Assembly: GCA_025997955.1 (NCBI GenBank)
Contig: BNVH01000010.1
Location: 1 to 51,419 of the forward strand
Source: Synergistales bacterium
GTDB taxonomy: Bacteria > Synergistota > Synergistia > Synergistales > Aminobacteriaceae
Direction of reading: 5' to 3'
DNA: 51,419 nucleotides
Numbering within the stretch: position 1 is the stretch's first letter; every line of letters starts with the position of its first letter. This document shows positions 40,570 through 48,772 of this stretch, in pieces. The notes below the pieces were generated by a model. That model worked only from the letters and a program-made list of their open reading frames with translations. It was not told the DNA's origin and did not search any database. The translations under genes were made by a program, and so were the position numbers.

Positions 40570-41063
40570 TACTGTACCACGGCTCGTACTTGGCAATAGA
40601 AAAGCCGAACTTGTCGTTTTCGCGAAGGCGGACGGATTTCGGGAAAGGTTTTTATCTCACGCCCGTAAAAGAACAAGCGACTAATTGGTCAAGGCGTTTT
40701 CTCAAAGAGCGAGGGCGCGCGGTTATATCTTTATATAGCTTTTTGCAAAGGGCAGCTGTGGAGAAATTGCCCGATGATTTGAAAATTCTTGAATTTGATA
40801 CGCACAACTTAGAATGGCTGAATTTTATAACCGCTTGCAGGTTGGGGCAAGAGACCAACGGAGAATGGGATTTGGTTATCGGGGGCGTCGCGAACGACAA
40901 AGTATTCGACACAATTCAACTTTACTTTGACGGGCTGATAGGCGCGCAGGAGGCGATAGGGCGCTTGCGATACAATAAACCTAATTTCCAGTATTGTTTT
41001 AAAAATCAAAAACTTATTGACGGTTATTTGCGGTATTTGTCCTGCGAGGTGATAAAAATATGA
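40566..41063 (+). CDS. DUF3990 protein (ADP-ribosyltransferase-like fold)
   Basis: 165 aa with the DUF3990 opening MILYHGSYLAIEKPNL, then TDFGKGFYLTPVKEQA and WDLVIGGVANDKVFDTI. The YHGS and GKGFYLT segments resemble the NAD-binding core of ADP-ribosyltransferases, so a toxin-like role is reasonable. It overlaps DUF3791 and the following gene by 4 bp each: a three-gene, translationally coupled module. Confidence 0.82.
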   Translation: MILYHGSYLAIEKPNLSFSRRRTDFGKGFYLTPVKEQATNWSRRFLKERGRAVISLYSFLQRAAVEKLPDDLKILEFDTHNLEWLNFITACRLGQETNGEWDLVIGGVANDKVFDTIQLYFDGLIGAQEAIGRLRYNKPNFQYCFKNQKLIDGYLRYLSCEVIKI

Positions 41064-41311
41064 TTGCTAATAGATACATCCTAATTCACAAGTTGTACGA
41101 CGTTATAAAAGAATACGCAAGCGTTCAGGATGTTCCCCTGCGCAAGGCGCTTGATGTATTTTACAAATCAAATTTATACACCGAAATACGCGCGGGAATT
41201 TCCGACATGCATTGCCGCAGCGACGGCTATCTCGCCGAGGAATTAATCCGTGAAATGGAACAGTCAATAGAGACAGGTAATCCTCAGTGTCAATTTAATG
41301 CGACTGATTAG
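41060..41311 (+). CDS. Third protein of the DUF3791-DUF3990 module
   Basis: 83 aa. LIHKLYDVIKEYASVQDVPLRKALDVFY followed by GISDMHCRSDGYLAEEL is a pattern often found beside DUF3791/DUF3990 genes. Mostly helical and acidic, it may be the antidote or a regulator. It starts at ATG 41060, overlapping the DUF3990 stop. Confidence 0.72.
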   Translation: MIANRYILIHKLYDVIKEYASVQDVPLRKALDVFYKSNLYTEIRAGISDMHCRSDGYLAEELIREMEQSIETGNPQCQFNATD

Positions 41312-41336
41312 GGGTTTTTAGAGGTGACTTAGGGAG

Positions 41337-42239
41337 ATGACAAAGTTACATCCGATTTACATCGTTTCACTGACTACTTATTATCCAAGGTTTGATTACG
41401 CCCATTTGGCATTAGAGTCTTTATTGAGTCAAAAATGCGCTTATGGATATGAAGTTCATCTCTATTTGGCGAGAGCTGACGTCGCTAAAAACGGAGGCGT
41501 CATCCCACCTAAAATAGAGGCTTTAACAAAAATAGGACTTAGGATATTCATAAAAGACGAGGATCTTTTTTCCTATAACAAGTTAGTTTACGCGTTGAGA
41601 GACAATCCTGAGAAAACAATAATAACGGTCGATGACGATATTATCTACCCGGATAACGTTCTTGCCGAATTGATACAAAAATCCAAGCAATTTCCGGGCT
41701 GTATCGTCTGTTTTCGGGGGCACGTTTTGTCTTTTGACGCGCAGGGGCAAATGAGGCCGTATAACGAAATAATGCATAGGAGACAGGACGACGAGAAACG
41801 CGTCGTGCCGTCGTTTTGCCTTTTGCCGACGGGCGTAAGCGGGGTTCTGTATCCTCCTCGCTCTCTTGACGGTATGGCTACGGATCAAAAACAGTTTATG
41901 AGACTAAGCCTTCACGCTGACGATATTTGGTTCAAAATGGCTTCTCTGAAAAAAGGAACGTTTTGTGTGCAGATCAAAAAACAAAATATACATTTCCCCT
42001 CAGCGCCCATGCCAAAAACGGACAATCTGGCAATGGCGAACGTGGATAGGGGAGAAAACGACCGGCAGCTTCAGGCCTGTTTTGCGGCTTATCCTGCTTT
42101 GTTGGAAAGATTGAGACAGGACGCCGCCAGACTCGACGCAATATGCCATGTCTCCGTTATCCTAAAAATCAGGGATTATCTTTCACTCTTGCGGCGCAGA
42201 TGGCGCGCGAGACATCTTGAAAAGCGGAACACCGATTAG
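41337..42239 (+). CDS. Glycosyltransferase (GT-A fold, DDD motif)
   Basis: 300 aa. The N terminus PIYIVSLTTYYPRFDYAHLALESLLSQ and the metal-binding TVDDDIIYP (around 97-105) indicate a GT-A glycosyltransferase; HADDIWFKM lies near residue 195. The sugar and acceptor are unknown. The C-terminal 50 residues are basic. It leads a run of three glycosyltransferases probably acting on surface polysaccharide. Confidence 0.82.
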   Translation: MTKLHPIYIVSLTTYYPRFDYAHLALESLLSQKCAYGYEVHLYLARADVAKNGGVIPPKIEALTKIGLRIFIKDEDLFSYNKLVYALRDNPEKTIITVDDDIIYPDNVLAELIQKSKQFPGCIVCFRGHVLSFDAQGQMRPYNEIMHRRQDDEKRVVPSFCLLPTGVSGVLYPPRSLDGMATDQKQFMRLSLHADDIWFKMASLKKGTFCVQIKKQNIHFPSAPMPKTDNLAMANVDRGENDRQLQACFAAYPALLERLRQDAARLDAICHVSVILKIRDYLSLLRRRWRARHLEKRNTD

Positions 42240-42252
42240 AAAGGATTTACTC

Positions 42253-43245
42253 ATGGATACCATTCACGTGGTTTTAGCCGTTTACGACCCCAAGGGGACA
42301 TATTCAAGACACGCGGGTGTCGTGATGACCTCTATTTTTGAGCGTACAAAAAGCTCAGTTCGCGTTCATATCCTGCACGACGAGACTCTGATGGACGGTA
42401 ACCGCGCGCGTTTTAATGAAACCGCCCGAATGTACGGACAGTCGGTCGAATTTCATGATGTGTCGCCCTTTGTGGCGCGGCTTAGCGAAGAAGCGCTTCA
42501 GCAGGCGCGAGGAGGGCATTCTTTAGGGGCGCTGTTTCGCCTTTTGGCCCCGAGCGTCCTTTCGGTCGACAAAATAATTTACTTAGACAGCGACGTCGTG
42601 GTCAACTTAGATATTCGGGAATTGTGGGAAGTTTCCATCGCAAATCATTCCTTGGCCGGAGTGTTGGACATTCCGTCTCGGCGGTTTTCCGCGAGCGCTT
42701 TCGGGAAAAAACTCATGGGCTGCGATCCGAAGAACTACATCAATTCAGGCGTTTTGGTGATGAATCTTTCGCGTATAAGGGAAAAACACGACCTTTTTAG
42801 AGAAAGCGCTCAATGGTACAGACGCTGCAGGCCCTATTCTTCACTTGTGGATCAAAATTTTCTGAACGCCTGTTTTCGCGAGGACATAACGTTCCTCGAA
42901 GCTCGCTTCAACAACGGAAACGCGACAGGCGACAACAGCGACAACTCAATTTTGCACGCTATGGGCGTGGCCAAGCCGTGGAACGGAATCGTGGGCTCCG
43001 CTATAGATCGTTTTTATTGGAGAATTTACACAAAAACACCTTGGGGGCGTCTTTTGCCGGAAAGTCTCGCGGACGCCCTAATCGACGCCGTGAAAGTCTC
43101 GCACTTCACACATCGGCATACCGCGCAGTGTTACAAAAATATTTTCTTCCGCCTCAAAAAAGATGTTTTGCAAAACAATCTTTTCATGGTAGTGTGGTTC
43201 ATATGGAAAGAGTTTTGCTATCGAGTGAAGAGTTCAATGAAGTAG
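42253..43245 (+). CDS. Family 8 glycosyltransferase
   Basis: 330 aa from ATG 42253 with AAAGGA upstream (a GTG/ATG start further upstream overlaps the previous gene). DSD metal motif in KIIYLDSDVVVNLDIRELW, plus NYINSGVLVMNLSRIR and LVDQNFLNACF, all typical of GT8 (LgtC/WaaIJ-like) galactosyl- or glucosyltransferases of lipopolysaccharide. A C-terminal aromatic and basic tail may bind the membrane. Confidence 0.88.
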   Translation: MDTIHVVLAVYDPKGTYSRHAGVVMTSIFERTKSSVRVHILHDETLMDGNRARFNETARMYGQSVEFHDVSPFVARLSEEALQQARGGHSLGALFRLLAPSVLSVDKIIYLDSDVVVNLDIRELWEVSIANHSLAGVLDIPSRRFSASAFGKKLMGCDPKNYINSGVLVMNLSRIREKHDLFRESAQWYRRCRPYSSLVDQNFLNACFREDITFLEARFNNGNATGDNSDNSILHAMGVAKPWNGIVGSAIDRFYWRIYTKTPWGRLLPESLADALIDAVKVSHFTHRHTAQCYKNIFFRLKKDVLQNNLFMVVWFIWKEFCYRVKSSMK

Positions 43246-43266
43246 TCCTATGGAGGTCCATCGAAA

Positions 43267-43401
43267 ATGAATAGATACGAAATGATCGTTTTTTGGAGCG
43301 AGACGGACAATATTTTTGTCGTTGAAGTCCCTGAGCTACTCGGTTGTATGGCCGATGGTCATGTTATTGAGGGAAAAATGGTGATAAAAAATATATTTTG
43401 A
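43267..43401 (+). pseudogene. hicB: Truncated hicB antitoxin gene
   Basis: 44 codons reading MNRYEMIVFWSETDNIFVVE, then VPELLGCMADGHVIEG, the N-terminal half of a HicB antitoxin. The usual helix (YEEAL-NAEVVIKEWI) is collapsed to KMVIKNIF and a stop, and no hicA lies next to it. A relic of a toxin-antitoxin locus in this accessory stretch. Confidence 0.75.
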
Positions 43402-43411
43402 GGTGAAAAAA

Positions 43412-44383
43412 ATGTCTATAGTCCGACCACAGCCCGGAGACAAAGTTTTGTGGATTCGCTTCAGCGCTTTCGGCGATGTCTTGCGCTCGGCGGCGGCGGC
43501 GCATCGTTTTACGAAAAAGTTTCCGGGCGTTCGGCTCTCTTTCCTGACCTGTCCGGAGTACGGAAAACTCCTGAAAAATCAGCCCTATATTGACGACCTT
43601 CTCTTTTGGGACATCAAAAAACACCCGGCGGATTATTTTCGCGTTCTGCGGCAAATTCGCGCATCGGGATACAAGTTTCTTATCAGTATGCACCGAGGTT
43701 CAGCCGCCGCCTTTGTATCATTTTTCAGCGGTATCCCCATTCGGCTGGGGTACAACAGCGGAATGCAGTTCGCCTATCTGACCACTCACTGGGAGTATCT
43801 CGACGCGCTGGGCGTGGACTTCGCCTCGCGCGACGAGCCGTCTATTTTTACGGCGGAAAATGACAGGCAAAAGGCGCAATCTCTTTTGACTTCCTTGCCC
43901 GAAAAAAAACTTTTCGCCGTCATCGGAGCCAGCAATCCGCAGAAGTTCTGGCCGGTTCGTCACTGGATTGAATTTTTGTCTCCCTTAGCCACGGAGGGCT
44001 GGGGTATAGTTCTGAACGGGCATGGGGAAAAAGAGGCGCGGACGGCTCACGAGATAGAGAATGCCCTGCAAAGCCCCGCGGTTTTAAATTTGGTCGGGCA
44101 AACTCCCTTTCCTCTGATGGCCGCCGTGGTTCATTCCTGCGCCGTTGCTGTGGGCAATGATACAGGCCCTCTACATCTCGCCGCGCTCGTCGGGACGCCG
44201 ACGTTGGGGTTTTTCGGCGTGACGGACGCATACGAAATGAATTTTCGTATGCCCTGGTTTAAAGAAGTGCGCGTAAGCTGCCCAAAAGCTGGCTGCCGCG
44301 ATTACAACTGCCCGATTGACTGCTTGGCCGACATCACTCCCGAACGCGCTATGGCGGCGTTTAGAGAAGTTGCTGCGGAGTGA
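43412..44383 (+). CDS. Family 9 glycosyltransferase (heptosyltransferase-like)
   Basis: 323 aa from ATG 43412 with GAGGTGA upstream. N-terminal VLWIRFSAFGDVLRSAAAAH and C-terminal AVGNDTGPLHLAALVGTPTLGFFG are the two conserved blocks of LPS heptosyltransferases (GT9). The C terminus has four cysteines (SCPKAGCRDYNCPIDCL). This implies a heptose-type LPS core and a diderm envelope. Confidence 0.88.
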   Translation: MSIVRPQPGDKVLWIRFSAFGDVLRSAAAAHRFTKKFPGVRLSFLTCPEYGKLLKNQPYIDDLLFWDIKKHPADYFRVLRQIRASGYKFLISMHRGSAAAFVSFFSGIPIRLGYNSGMQFAYLTTHWEYLDALGVDFASRDEPSIFTAENDRQKAQSLLTSLPEKKLFAVIGASNPQKFWPVRHWIEFLSPLATEGWGIVLNGHGEKEARTAHEIENALQSPAVLNLVGQTPFPLMAAVVHSCAVAVGNDTGPLHLAALVGTPTLGFFGVTDAYEMNFRMPWFKEVRVSCPKAGCRDYNCPIDCLADITPERAMAAFREVAAE

Positions 44384-44391
44384 TAATTTAG

Positions 44392-44865
44392 ATGAAGAAA
44401 CTGAGACTTTATCTTGATACATCAGTTATAAGCTACTTAGACCAGCAAGACGTACCAGAACGTATGTCTGATACGCATAAACTCTGGGATAGGATCAAAA
44501 TGGGTGAATTTGATGTTGTCATATCTGATGTTACAGATACAGAGATAAGGAATTGTGAGCCCGCTAAAAGAAATACACTTTTGGGCTACCTTGAAGAAAT
44601 AATGTATACTACGGTCATGATTGACGATAAAGCATTTGAAATTGCTGAACGGTTTGTCGACCTTGGTATTTTACGGCAAAAGAGCTTTGATGATTGCCAA
44701 CATATAGCCGCCGCCATAATCAGCGAATGTGATGTTATAGTCTCATGGAATTTCAAACACATGGTGAATCATAAGACTATAATGGGAGTCAAAGCTGTAG
44801 CTGCTCTTGAGGGTTATAATGATATTTTGATTTATACTCCATTGACTCTTATCGGAGGTGAATAA
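44392..44865 (+). CDS. PIN-domain toxin (VapC-like)
   Basis: 157 aa. LYLDTSVISYL (Asp8 region), an acidic residue in SDVTDTEIRN, and DDCQHIAAAIISECDVIVSWNFKHM near residue 105 carry the PIN-domain metal ligands. PIN toxins cut RNA. The gene lies before its likely antitoxin (5 bp gap), reversed from the usual VapB-VapC order. Confidence 0.85.
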   Translation: MKKLRLYLDTSVISYLDQQDVPERMSDTHKLWDRIKMGEFDVVISDVTDTEIRNCEPAKRNTLLGYLEEIMYTTVMIDDKAFEIAERFVDLGILRQKSFDDCQHIAAAIISECDVIVSWNFKHMVNHKTIMGVKAVAALEGYNDILIYTPLTLIGGE

Positions 44866-44870
44866 TAATT

Positions 44871-45068
44871 ATGATACATGTTGTGCCCAAGCCCAATATA
44901 AGCCCGAACTTCACCATTGATGATATTCACAAGATCAGGGAGTGGCATTATGAGATACTTAAGGACGCCACGCTTGAGGAACGGCGTGAGTTTTACGGCA
45001 AGGGAGTTGAAGAGATAGAAGCGCAAATAGCCCTGATAAGAGCCTATCGTAACGAACGTGCAAAATGA
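44871..45068 (+). CDS. Putative antitoxin of the PIN-domain toxin
   Basis: 65 aa: IHVVPKPNISPNFTIDDIHK and IREWHYEILKDATLEERREF. Proteins of this kind are regularly found next to PIN genes of this subclass. There is no clear DNA-binding N terminus of the AbrB or RHH type. The role is inferred from position and size. Confidence 0.72.
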   Translation: MIHVVPKPNISPNFTIDDIHKIREWHYEILKDATLEERREFYGKGVEEIEAQIALIRAYRNERAK

Positions 45069-45160
45069 CATGGCTTGCCGTTTCGCTTCTTCTCTTGTTG
45101 GTCATTTTGTGCGCAAAGGATAAATCGCCGCGCCGCTTTGGTTCTGGGCCGCGCTCTTGA
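45065..45160 (+). CDS. Possible 31-aa membrane peptide
   Basis: ATG 45065 overlaps the antitoxin stop (ATGA). It encodes MTWLAVSLLLLLVILCAKDK followed by a basic tail (RRFGSGPRS) and TGA 45158-45160. One hydrophobic helix with a positive tail looks like a small membrane protein. Evidence is only the overlap and composition. Confidence 0.35.
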   Translation: MTWLAVSLLLLLVILCAKDKSPRRFGSGPRS

Positions 45161-45184
45161 CATTTGTACCAATCGTGATATATT
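45157..45184 (+). promoter_or_regulatory. Promoter of metNI
   Basis: TTGACA (45157-45162), 16-bp spacer, TATATT (45179-45184), about 130 bp upstream of metN. No SAM riboswitch or MET box was recognised in the leader. Confidence 0.65.
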
Positions 45185-45312
45185 ACCAAAATTACATAGT
45201 AATAAGAGCATTTTTATAGGCATTGAAAATTAATCACGAAAGGGAAAATCGGCTGATTTTACTCGGAATGTGCATACCGAATTTTTCAGCGTATTCAAAT
45301 CAGGTGAGCGTT

Positions 45313-46353
45313 ATGATTGTATTGGAAAACGTTGGCAAAACTTTTAAAGATGACGACCAAGGCACGGTAGAGGCGGTAAGGGACGTCAACCTTAAAATAG
45401 GAAAGGGCGAGGTCTACGGCATTATAGGCTTTTCCGGGGCCGGAAAATCCACCTTGGTGCGGTGCATAAATCTTCTTGAACGCCCAACGACCGGGAAGGT
45501 TTTTGTCAACGGCTTAGAGTTGACGGCTCTATCGGAACCGGAATTGCGTAAGGCCCGTAAAAAAATAGGGATGATCTTTCAGCAGTTCAACCTCTTCGCC
45601 TCACGCACGGTCGCCCAAAACGTAGCTTATCCGCTCAAATACAGCGGTATGACCAAGGCCGGGATAGCCGCGAGAGTGAAAGCGCTGCTTGGTCTCGTCG
45701 GACTTGAGGACAAGGAGAGCGCTTATCCGTCTCAGCTCAGCGGGGGGCAAAAACAGCGCGTCGCCATAGCTCGAGCCTTGGCCAACGACCCGGGTATTTT
45801 GCTCTGCGATGAAGCCACGAGCGCACTTGACCCTCAGACTACCCTTTCCATACTGAAGCTGCTCAAAGAGCTGAACTCAAAGTTGGGTATAACCATAGTG
45901 GTTATCACCCATGAAATGCACGTAGTCAAAGAGATATGCGCGCGCGTGGCCATCATGGAGAACGGCGTCGTTGTGGAAGAGGGCGACGTCTTCTCAGTGT
46001 TCGCCAACCCAAAACAGAAGATAACAAGAGATTTTATTGACACAACGTCAAACCTTTCCAAAATCCATGCGCTCATAGAGGAGGATTCCCCCATAGTGCG
46101 GTTAAAGCCGGGGGAGTGCATAGTCAAGCTGAAATATTTAGAGAAAGACGTTTCCGAGGCGCTCGTTTCGACAATATCAAGGCGCTTTAATATAGACGCC
46201 AATATAATCTTTGGGGACATAGAATTTCTGGGCGGCGCGCCCGTGGGCGGGCTGATTTTGATAGTGAACGGCGCGCGTAGCGACATAGACGACGCCATAG
46301 CGTTTTTGCGCAACAAAAATGTAGGAGTTGAGGTGATTTTGGATGCAAGGTGA
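45313..46353 (+). CDS. metN: Methionine ABC transporter ATPase MetN
   Basis: 346 aa from ATG 45313 (AGGTGA five bases upstream). Walker A GFSGAGKST, signature LSGGQKQRVAIARAL, Walker B LLCDEATSALDP, then a C-terminal NIL domain (residues ~270-346) that binds methionine for trans-inhibition, which distinguishes MetN from other importers. It overlaps metI by 11 bp. Confidence 0.93.
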   Translation: MIVLENVGKTFKDDDQGTVEAVRDVNLKIGKGEVYGIIGFSGAGKSTLVRCINLLERPTTGKVFVNGLELTALSEPELRKARKKIGMIFQQFNLFASRTVAQNVAYPLKYSGMTKAGIAARVKALLGLVGLEDKESAYPSQLSGGQKQRVAIARALANDPGILLCDEATSALDPQTTLSILKLLKELNSKLGITIVVITHEMHVVKEICARVAIMENGVVVEEGDVFSVFANPKQKITRDFIDTTSNLSKIHALIEEDSPIVRLKPGECIVKLKYLEKDVSEALVSTISRRFNIDANIIFGDIEFLGGAPVGGLILIVNGARSDIDDAIAFLRNKNVGVEVILDAR

Positions 46354-47035
46354 GATTTTAAGATTTCTCAACGAATGGCTGCCCAACATAATGCCGAAGT
46401 GGCCGATATTTTTCAGGTCTCTTGGCGAGACTCTTATGATGGTTGGAATTTCCGGCGCTTTTGCGTTTGTGTTCGGGATGTTTTTCGGCGTGGCCGTGAC
46501 TGTGACAAAAAAGGGCGGTATTATGGAGTGCGGGGGTGTCTATCAGAGTATCGACAAGGTGGTAAATTTCTTCAGGTCCGTGCCGTTTATCATCCTGCTC
46601 GCCGGCCTTATTCCCTTGACACGCCTGATTATGGGTACGGCTATCGGCGTGAGGGGCGCTATTGTGCCTTTGGTGTTCGGCACAACGCCGTTTTTTACGC
46701 GCCAAATAGAGAGCGCGCTGGCCGAGGTCGATAGGGGGGTCGTAGAGGCCGCGCAGTCGATGGGCTCCGGGCCTATTGAGATAGTATGCCGCGTCTACCT
46801 TAAAGAGAGCTTGGGCGGCATAGCGCGCGGCACGACTATCACGGCCATAAATCTGATAGGACTCAGCGCCATGGCGGGCGCGGTCGGAGCCGGCGGACTC
46901 GGTGACTTCGCCATACGTTACGGGCACCAGCGCAACCAGCTCGACGTCACTTACGTGACTGTGCTGGCCCTTGTGTTTATAGTGAACCTAATTCAGATCC
47001 TGGGCGGAATGGTCGTCAAACGGAACGTGCATTGA
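46343..47035 (+). CDS. metI: Methionine ABC transporter permease MetI
   Basis: 230-aa permease with five predicted helices and the coupling motif EVDRGVVEAAQSMGSGPIEI. SVGLNLLG-like region reads TAINLIGLSAMAGAVGAGGLGDFA, typical of MetI. The lipoprotein MetQ is not encoded downstream, so it must be supplied from elsewhere. Confidence 0.93.
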   Translation: MQGEILRFLNEWLPNIMPKWPIFFRSLGETLMMVGISGAFAFVFGMFFGVAVTVTKKGGIMECGGVYQSIDKVVNFFRSVPFIILLAGLIPLTRLIMGTAIGVRGAIVPLVFGTTPFFTRQIESALAEVDRGVVEAAQSMGSGPIEIVCRVYLKESLGGIARGTTITAINLIGLSAMAGAVGAGGLGDFAIRYGHQRNQLDVTYVTVLALVFIVNLIQILGGMVVKRNVH

Positions 47036-47060
47036 AGAACGTGTAATCTACGTAGAGACG

Positions 47061-47237
47061 ATGTGCCCATGCGTCTTTGCGTGGTTTCCGCTCTGGAGAC
47101 CGCGAGATTCGAGCTTAAACTTCGCAGTTGTACAAAAGAAAGAAGCGGATGATTTTTTGGTCGGCGGCGGCGTAAGCGCGCTAAGAATCATAGATGCCGG
47201 AAAATATGTAATTTTTTTCAATAGAGAACGAGATTGA
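47061..47237 (+). CDS. Unidentified 58-codon ORF between metI and cbiO
   Basis: ATG 47061 to TGA 47237 reads FPLWRPRDSSLNFAVVQKK and FLVGGGVSALRIIDAGKYVI, which look protein-like. There is no ribosome site and no family match, so it may be a piece of a lost gene. The rest of 47036-47267 shows no clear terminator. Confidence 0.25.
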   Translation: MCPCVFAWFPLWRPRDSSLNFAVVQKKEADDFLVGGGVSALRIIDAGKYVIFFNRERD

Positions 47238-47267
47238 TGTAGAAAAGAAAGGGGTAGCTTAATTTTG

Positions 47268-47972
47268 TTAGAGTCCGCAGGCCTCAATTAGCGCCGCGTC
47301 GGACAGGATCGTTTTGGTAGCGCCATCCGCGCGTATTTGCCCCTCTTGCAGCAAAATAGTTCTATCGCACAGCTTCGAGGCAAGGTCTATGTCGTGAGTG
47401 GCTATGAGCATCGCTTGTGGCAGGTCGCTCAATATCTCTATCAGTCTTCGCCTTGACCTCCCGTCCAAAAAACTCGTCGGCTCGTCCATCAGCAAGACGG
47501 ACGGCTCCATGACTAAAATGCCGGCCAGCGCGGCGAGGCGCTTTTCCCCTCCCGACAATCTATGTGTCATGCGTTCTTTGAGGTGGGATATACCGAGGCG
47601 CGCCAAGACAGCGTTTGCGCGGCTCGCTATTTCGGGCTCGGGAAGGCCGTAGTTGCGGGGGCCAAAAGCGACGTCCTCGTACAATGATGGCATAAAGAGC
47701 TGGTTATCGGGGTTTTGAAACGCCATGCCAACTTTGCTCCGCAGGTCGCTCAGCGTTTCTTTTGTCGTCACAGTATCATCAAGAGTCACATTTCCTGACT
47801 CAGTATGAACGACCCCTACAAGCGTCAGAAGGAGTGTGGATTTTCCGGCCCCGTTCGCGCCGAGAAGCGCGACCCTTTCGCCGTCTTGTATTGAAAACGT
47901 GACATTGCGCAGGGCGTGACTAGCGTCCTCCGCGTCGTATTTCACGCTCACGCCTTCCGCCCCCAGCTTCAT
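47268..47972 (-). CDS. cbiO: Cobalt/nickel ECF transporter ATPase
   Basis: 234 aa. Walker A GANGAGKST, Q-loop FQNPDNQLFMPS (the ECF-type Q-loop), signature LSGGEKRLAALAGIL and Walker B LLMDEPTSFLD. It overlaps cbiQ by 4 bp. A single ATPase gene suggests a homodimer. Confidence 0.92.
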   Translation of the reverse strand: MKLGAEGVSVKYDAEDASHALRNVTFSIQDGERVALLGANGAGKSTLLLTLVGVVHTESGNVTLDDTVTTKETLSDLRSKVGMAFQNPDNQLFMPSLYEDVAFGPRNYGLPEPEIASRANAVLARLGISHLKERMTHRLSGGEKRLAALAGILVMEPSVLLMDEPTSFLDGRSRRRLIEILSDLPQAMLIATHDIDLASKLCDRTILLQEGQIRADGATKTILSDAALIEACGL

Positions 47973-48769
47973 TTAACGAGCCCTCCCAAAAACAAGCTGA
48001 GGTTGAAAAAGCGCAGCGTAAACAAAACCGACAGGAATATGATGGAATAAGCGACATCCAAAAAAATAGGCGCGGCGGTCGCCTGTCCATGATAAATCCC
48101 CAAAAAGCCGCGGCATTTCATCGCCTGATATATGTTCTCGCCCCTGTCGAAACTGCGCAGGACGAGCTGCCCCAAGAAGCTGCCCATGTCTTTCATTTTT
48201 ATCATTCGCGTGTTTGGCGAACGCAGCTTGTAGGCCGTGAACATCGAATAAGCCTCGGATATGAGCGCCGAAAGATAGCGATACGTCATGACAAATTGCA
48301 GGCATATGATATTGGGCATCCCAAGCCGCGTCAACTGCCGCGTGATGTCCGCGAAGGGCGTCGTAGCTACCAAAATCAGCACGGCCAAAACGGAGAGCAG
48401 GGTTTTTTGCATGATGGATACAAACGACAACATGCCGACGGTGACAGAAAACGGCCCCGCGACAAAAGCCGTGTCGCGGAGTAAAATAAGGTTGCCGACT
48501 CCCCCGAATATAGAAAACGGCAAAGCCGCCGCTAGGCGAGCCAGAAGCAGGCGATAAGAGACGTCCGCTAAGGGCATGACTATCGCCGGATAAAAAATAA
48601 ACGACATTAGTCCGCTCACGTTTTGAGAGGGGAAGGACAGAACGACAAGCACGTAGGCTATAGTTGTCGCCAATTTTACCGCCGGGTGCAGACGGTGAAT
48701 CGGGGAGTCGCCCATAGCTAAACGCTCTAAGCTGTCAATTCCGTTTATGCCGCCGCGCAAAGCCGACAT
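47969..48769 (-). CDS. cbiQ: Cobalt/nickel ECF transporter transmembrane protein
   Basis: 266 aa, T-component. Several hydrophobic helices, plus the coupling-helix region SPNTRMIKMKDMGSFLGQLVLRSFDRGENIYQAMKCRG region around 190-225 with the usual A-x-x-x-RG ending (here AMKCRGF). Metal preference (Co or Ni) is set by the S-component. It follows cbiM by 3 bp. Confidence 0.88.
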   Translation of the reverse strand: MSALRGGINGIDSLERLAMGDSPIHRLHPAVKLATTIAYVLVVLSFPSQNVSGLMSFIFYPAIVMPLADVSYRLLLARLAAALPFSIFGGVGNLILLRDTAFVAGPFSVTVGMLSFVSIMQKTLLSVLAVLILVATTPFADITRQLTRLGMPNIICLQFVMTYRYLSALISEAYSMFTAYKLRSPNTRMIKMKDMGSFLGQLVLRSFDRGENIYQAMKCRGFLGIYHGQATAAPIFLDVAYSIIFLSVLFTLRFFNLSLFLGGLVK

Positions 48770-48772
48770 TTA

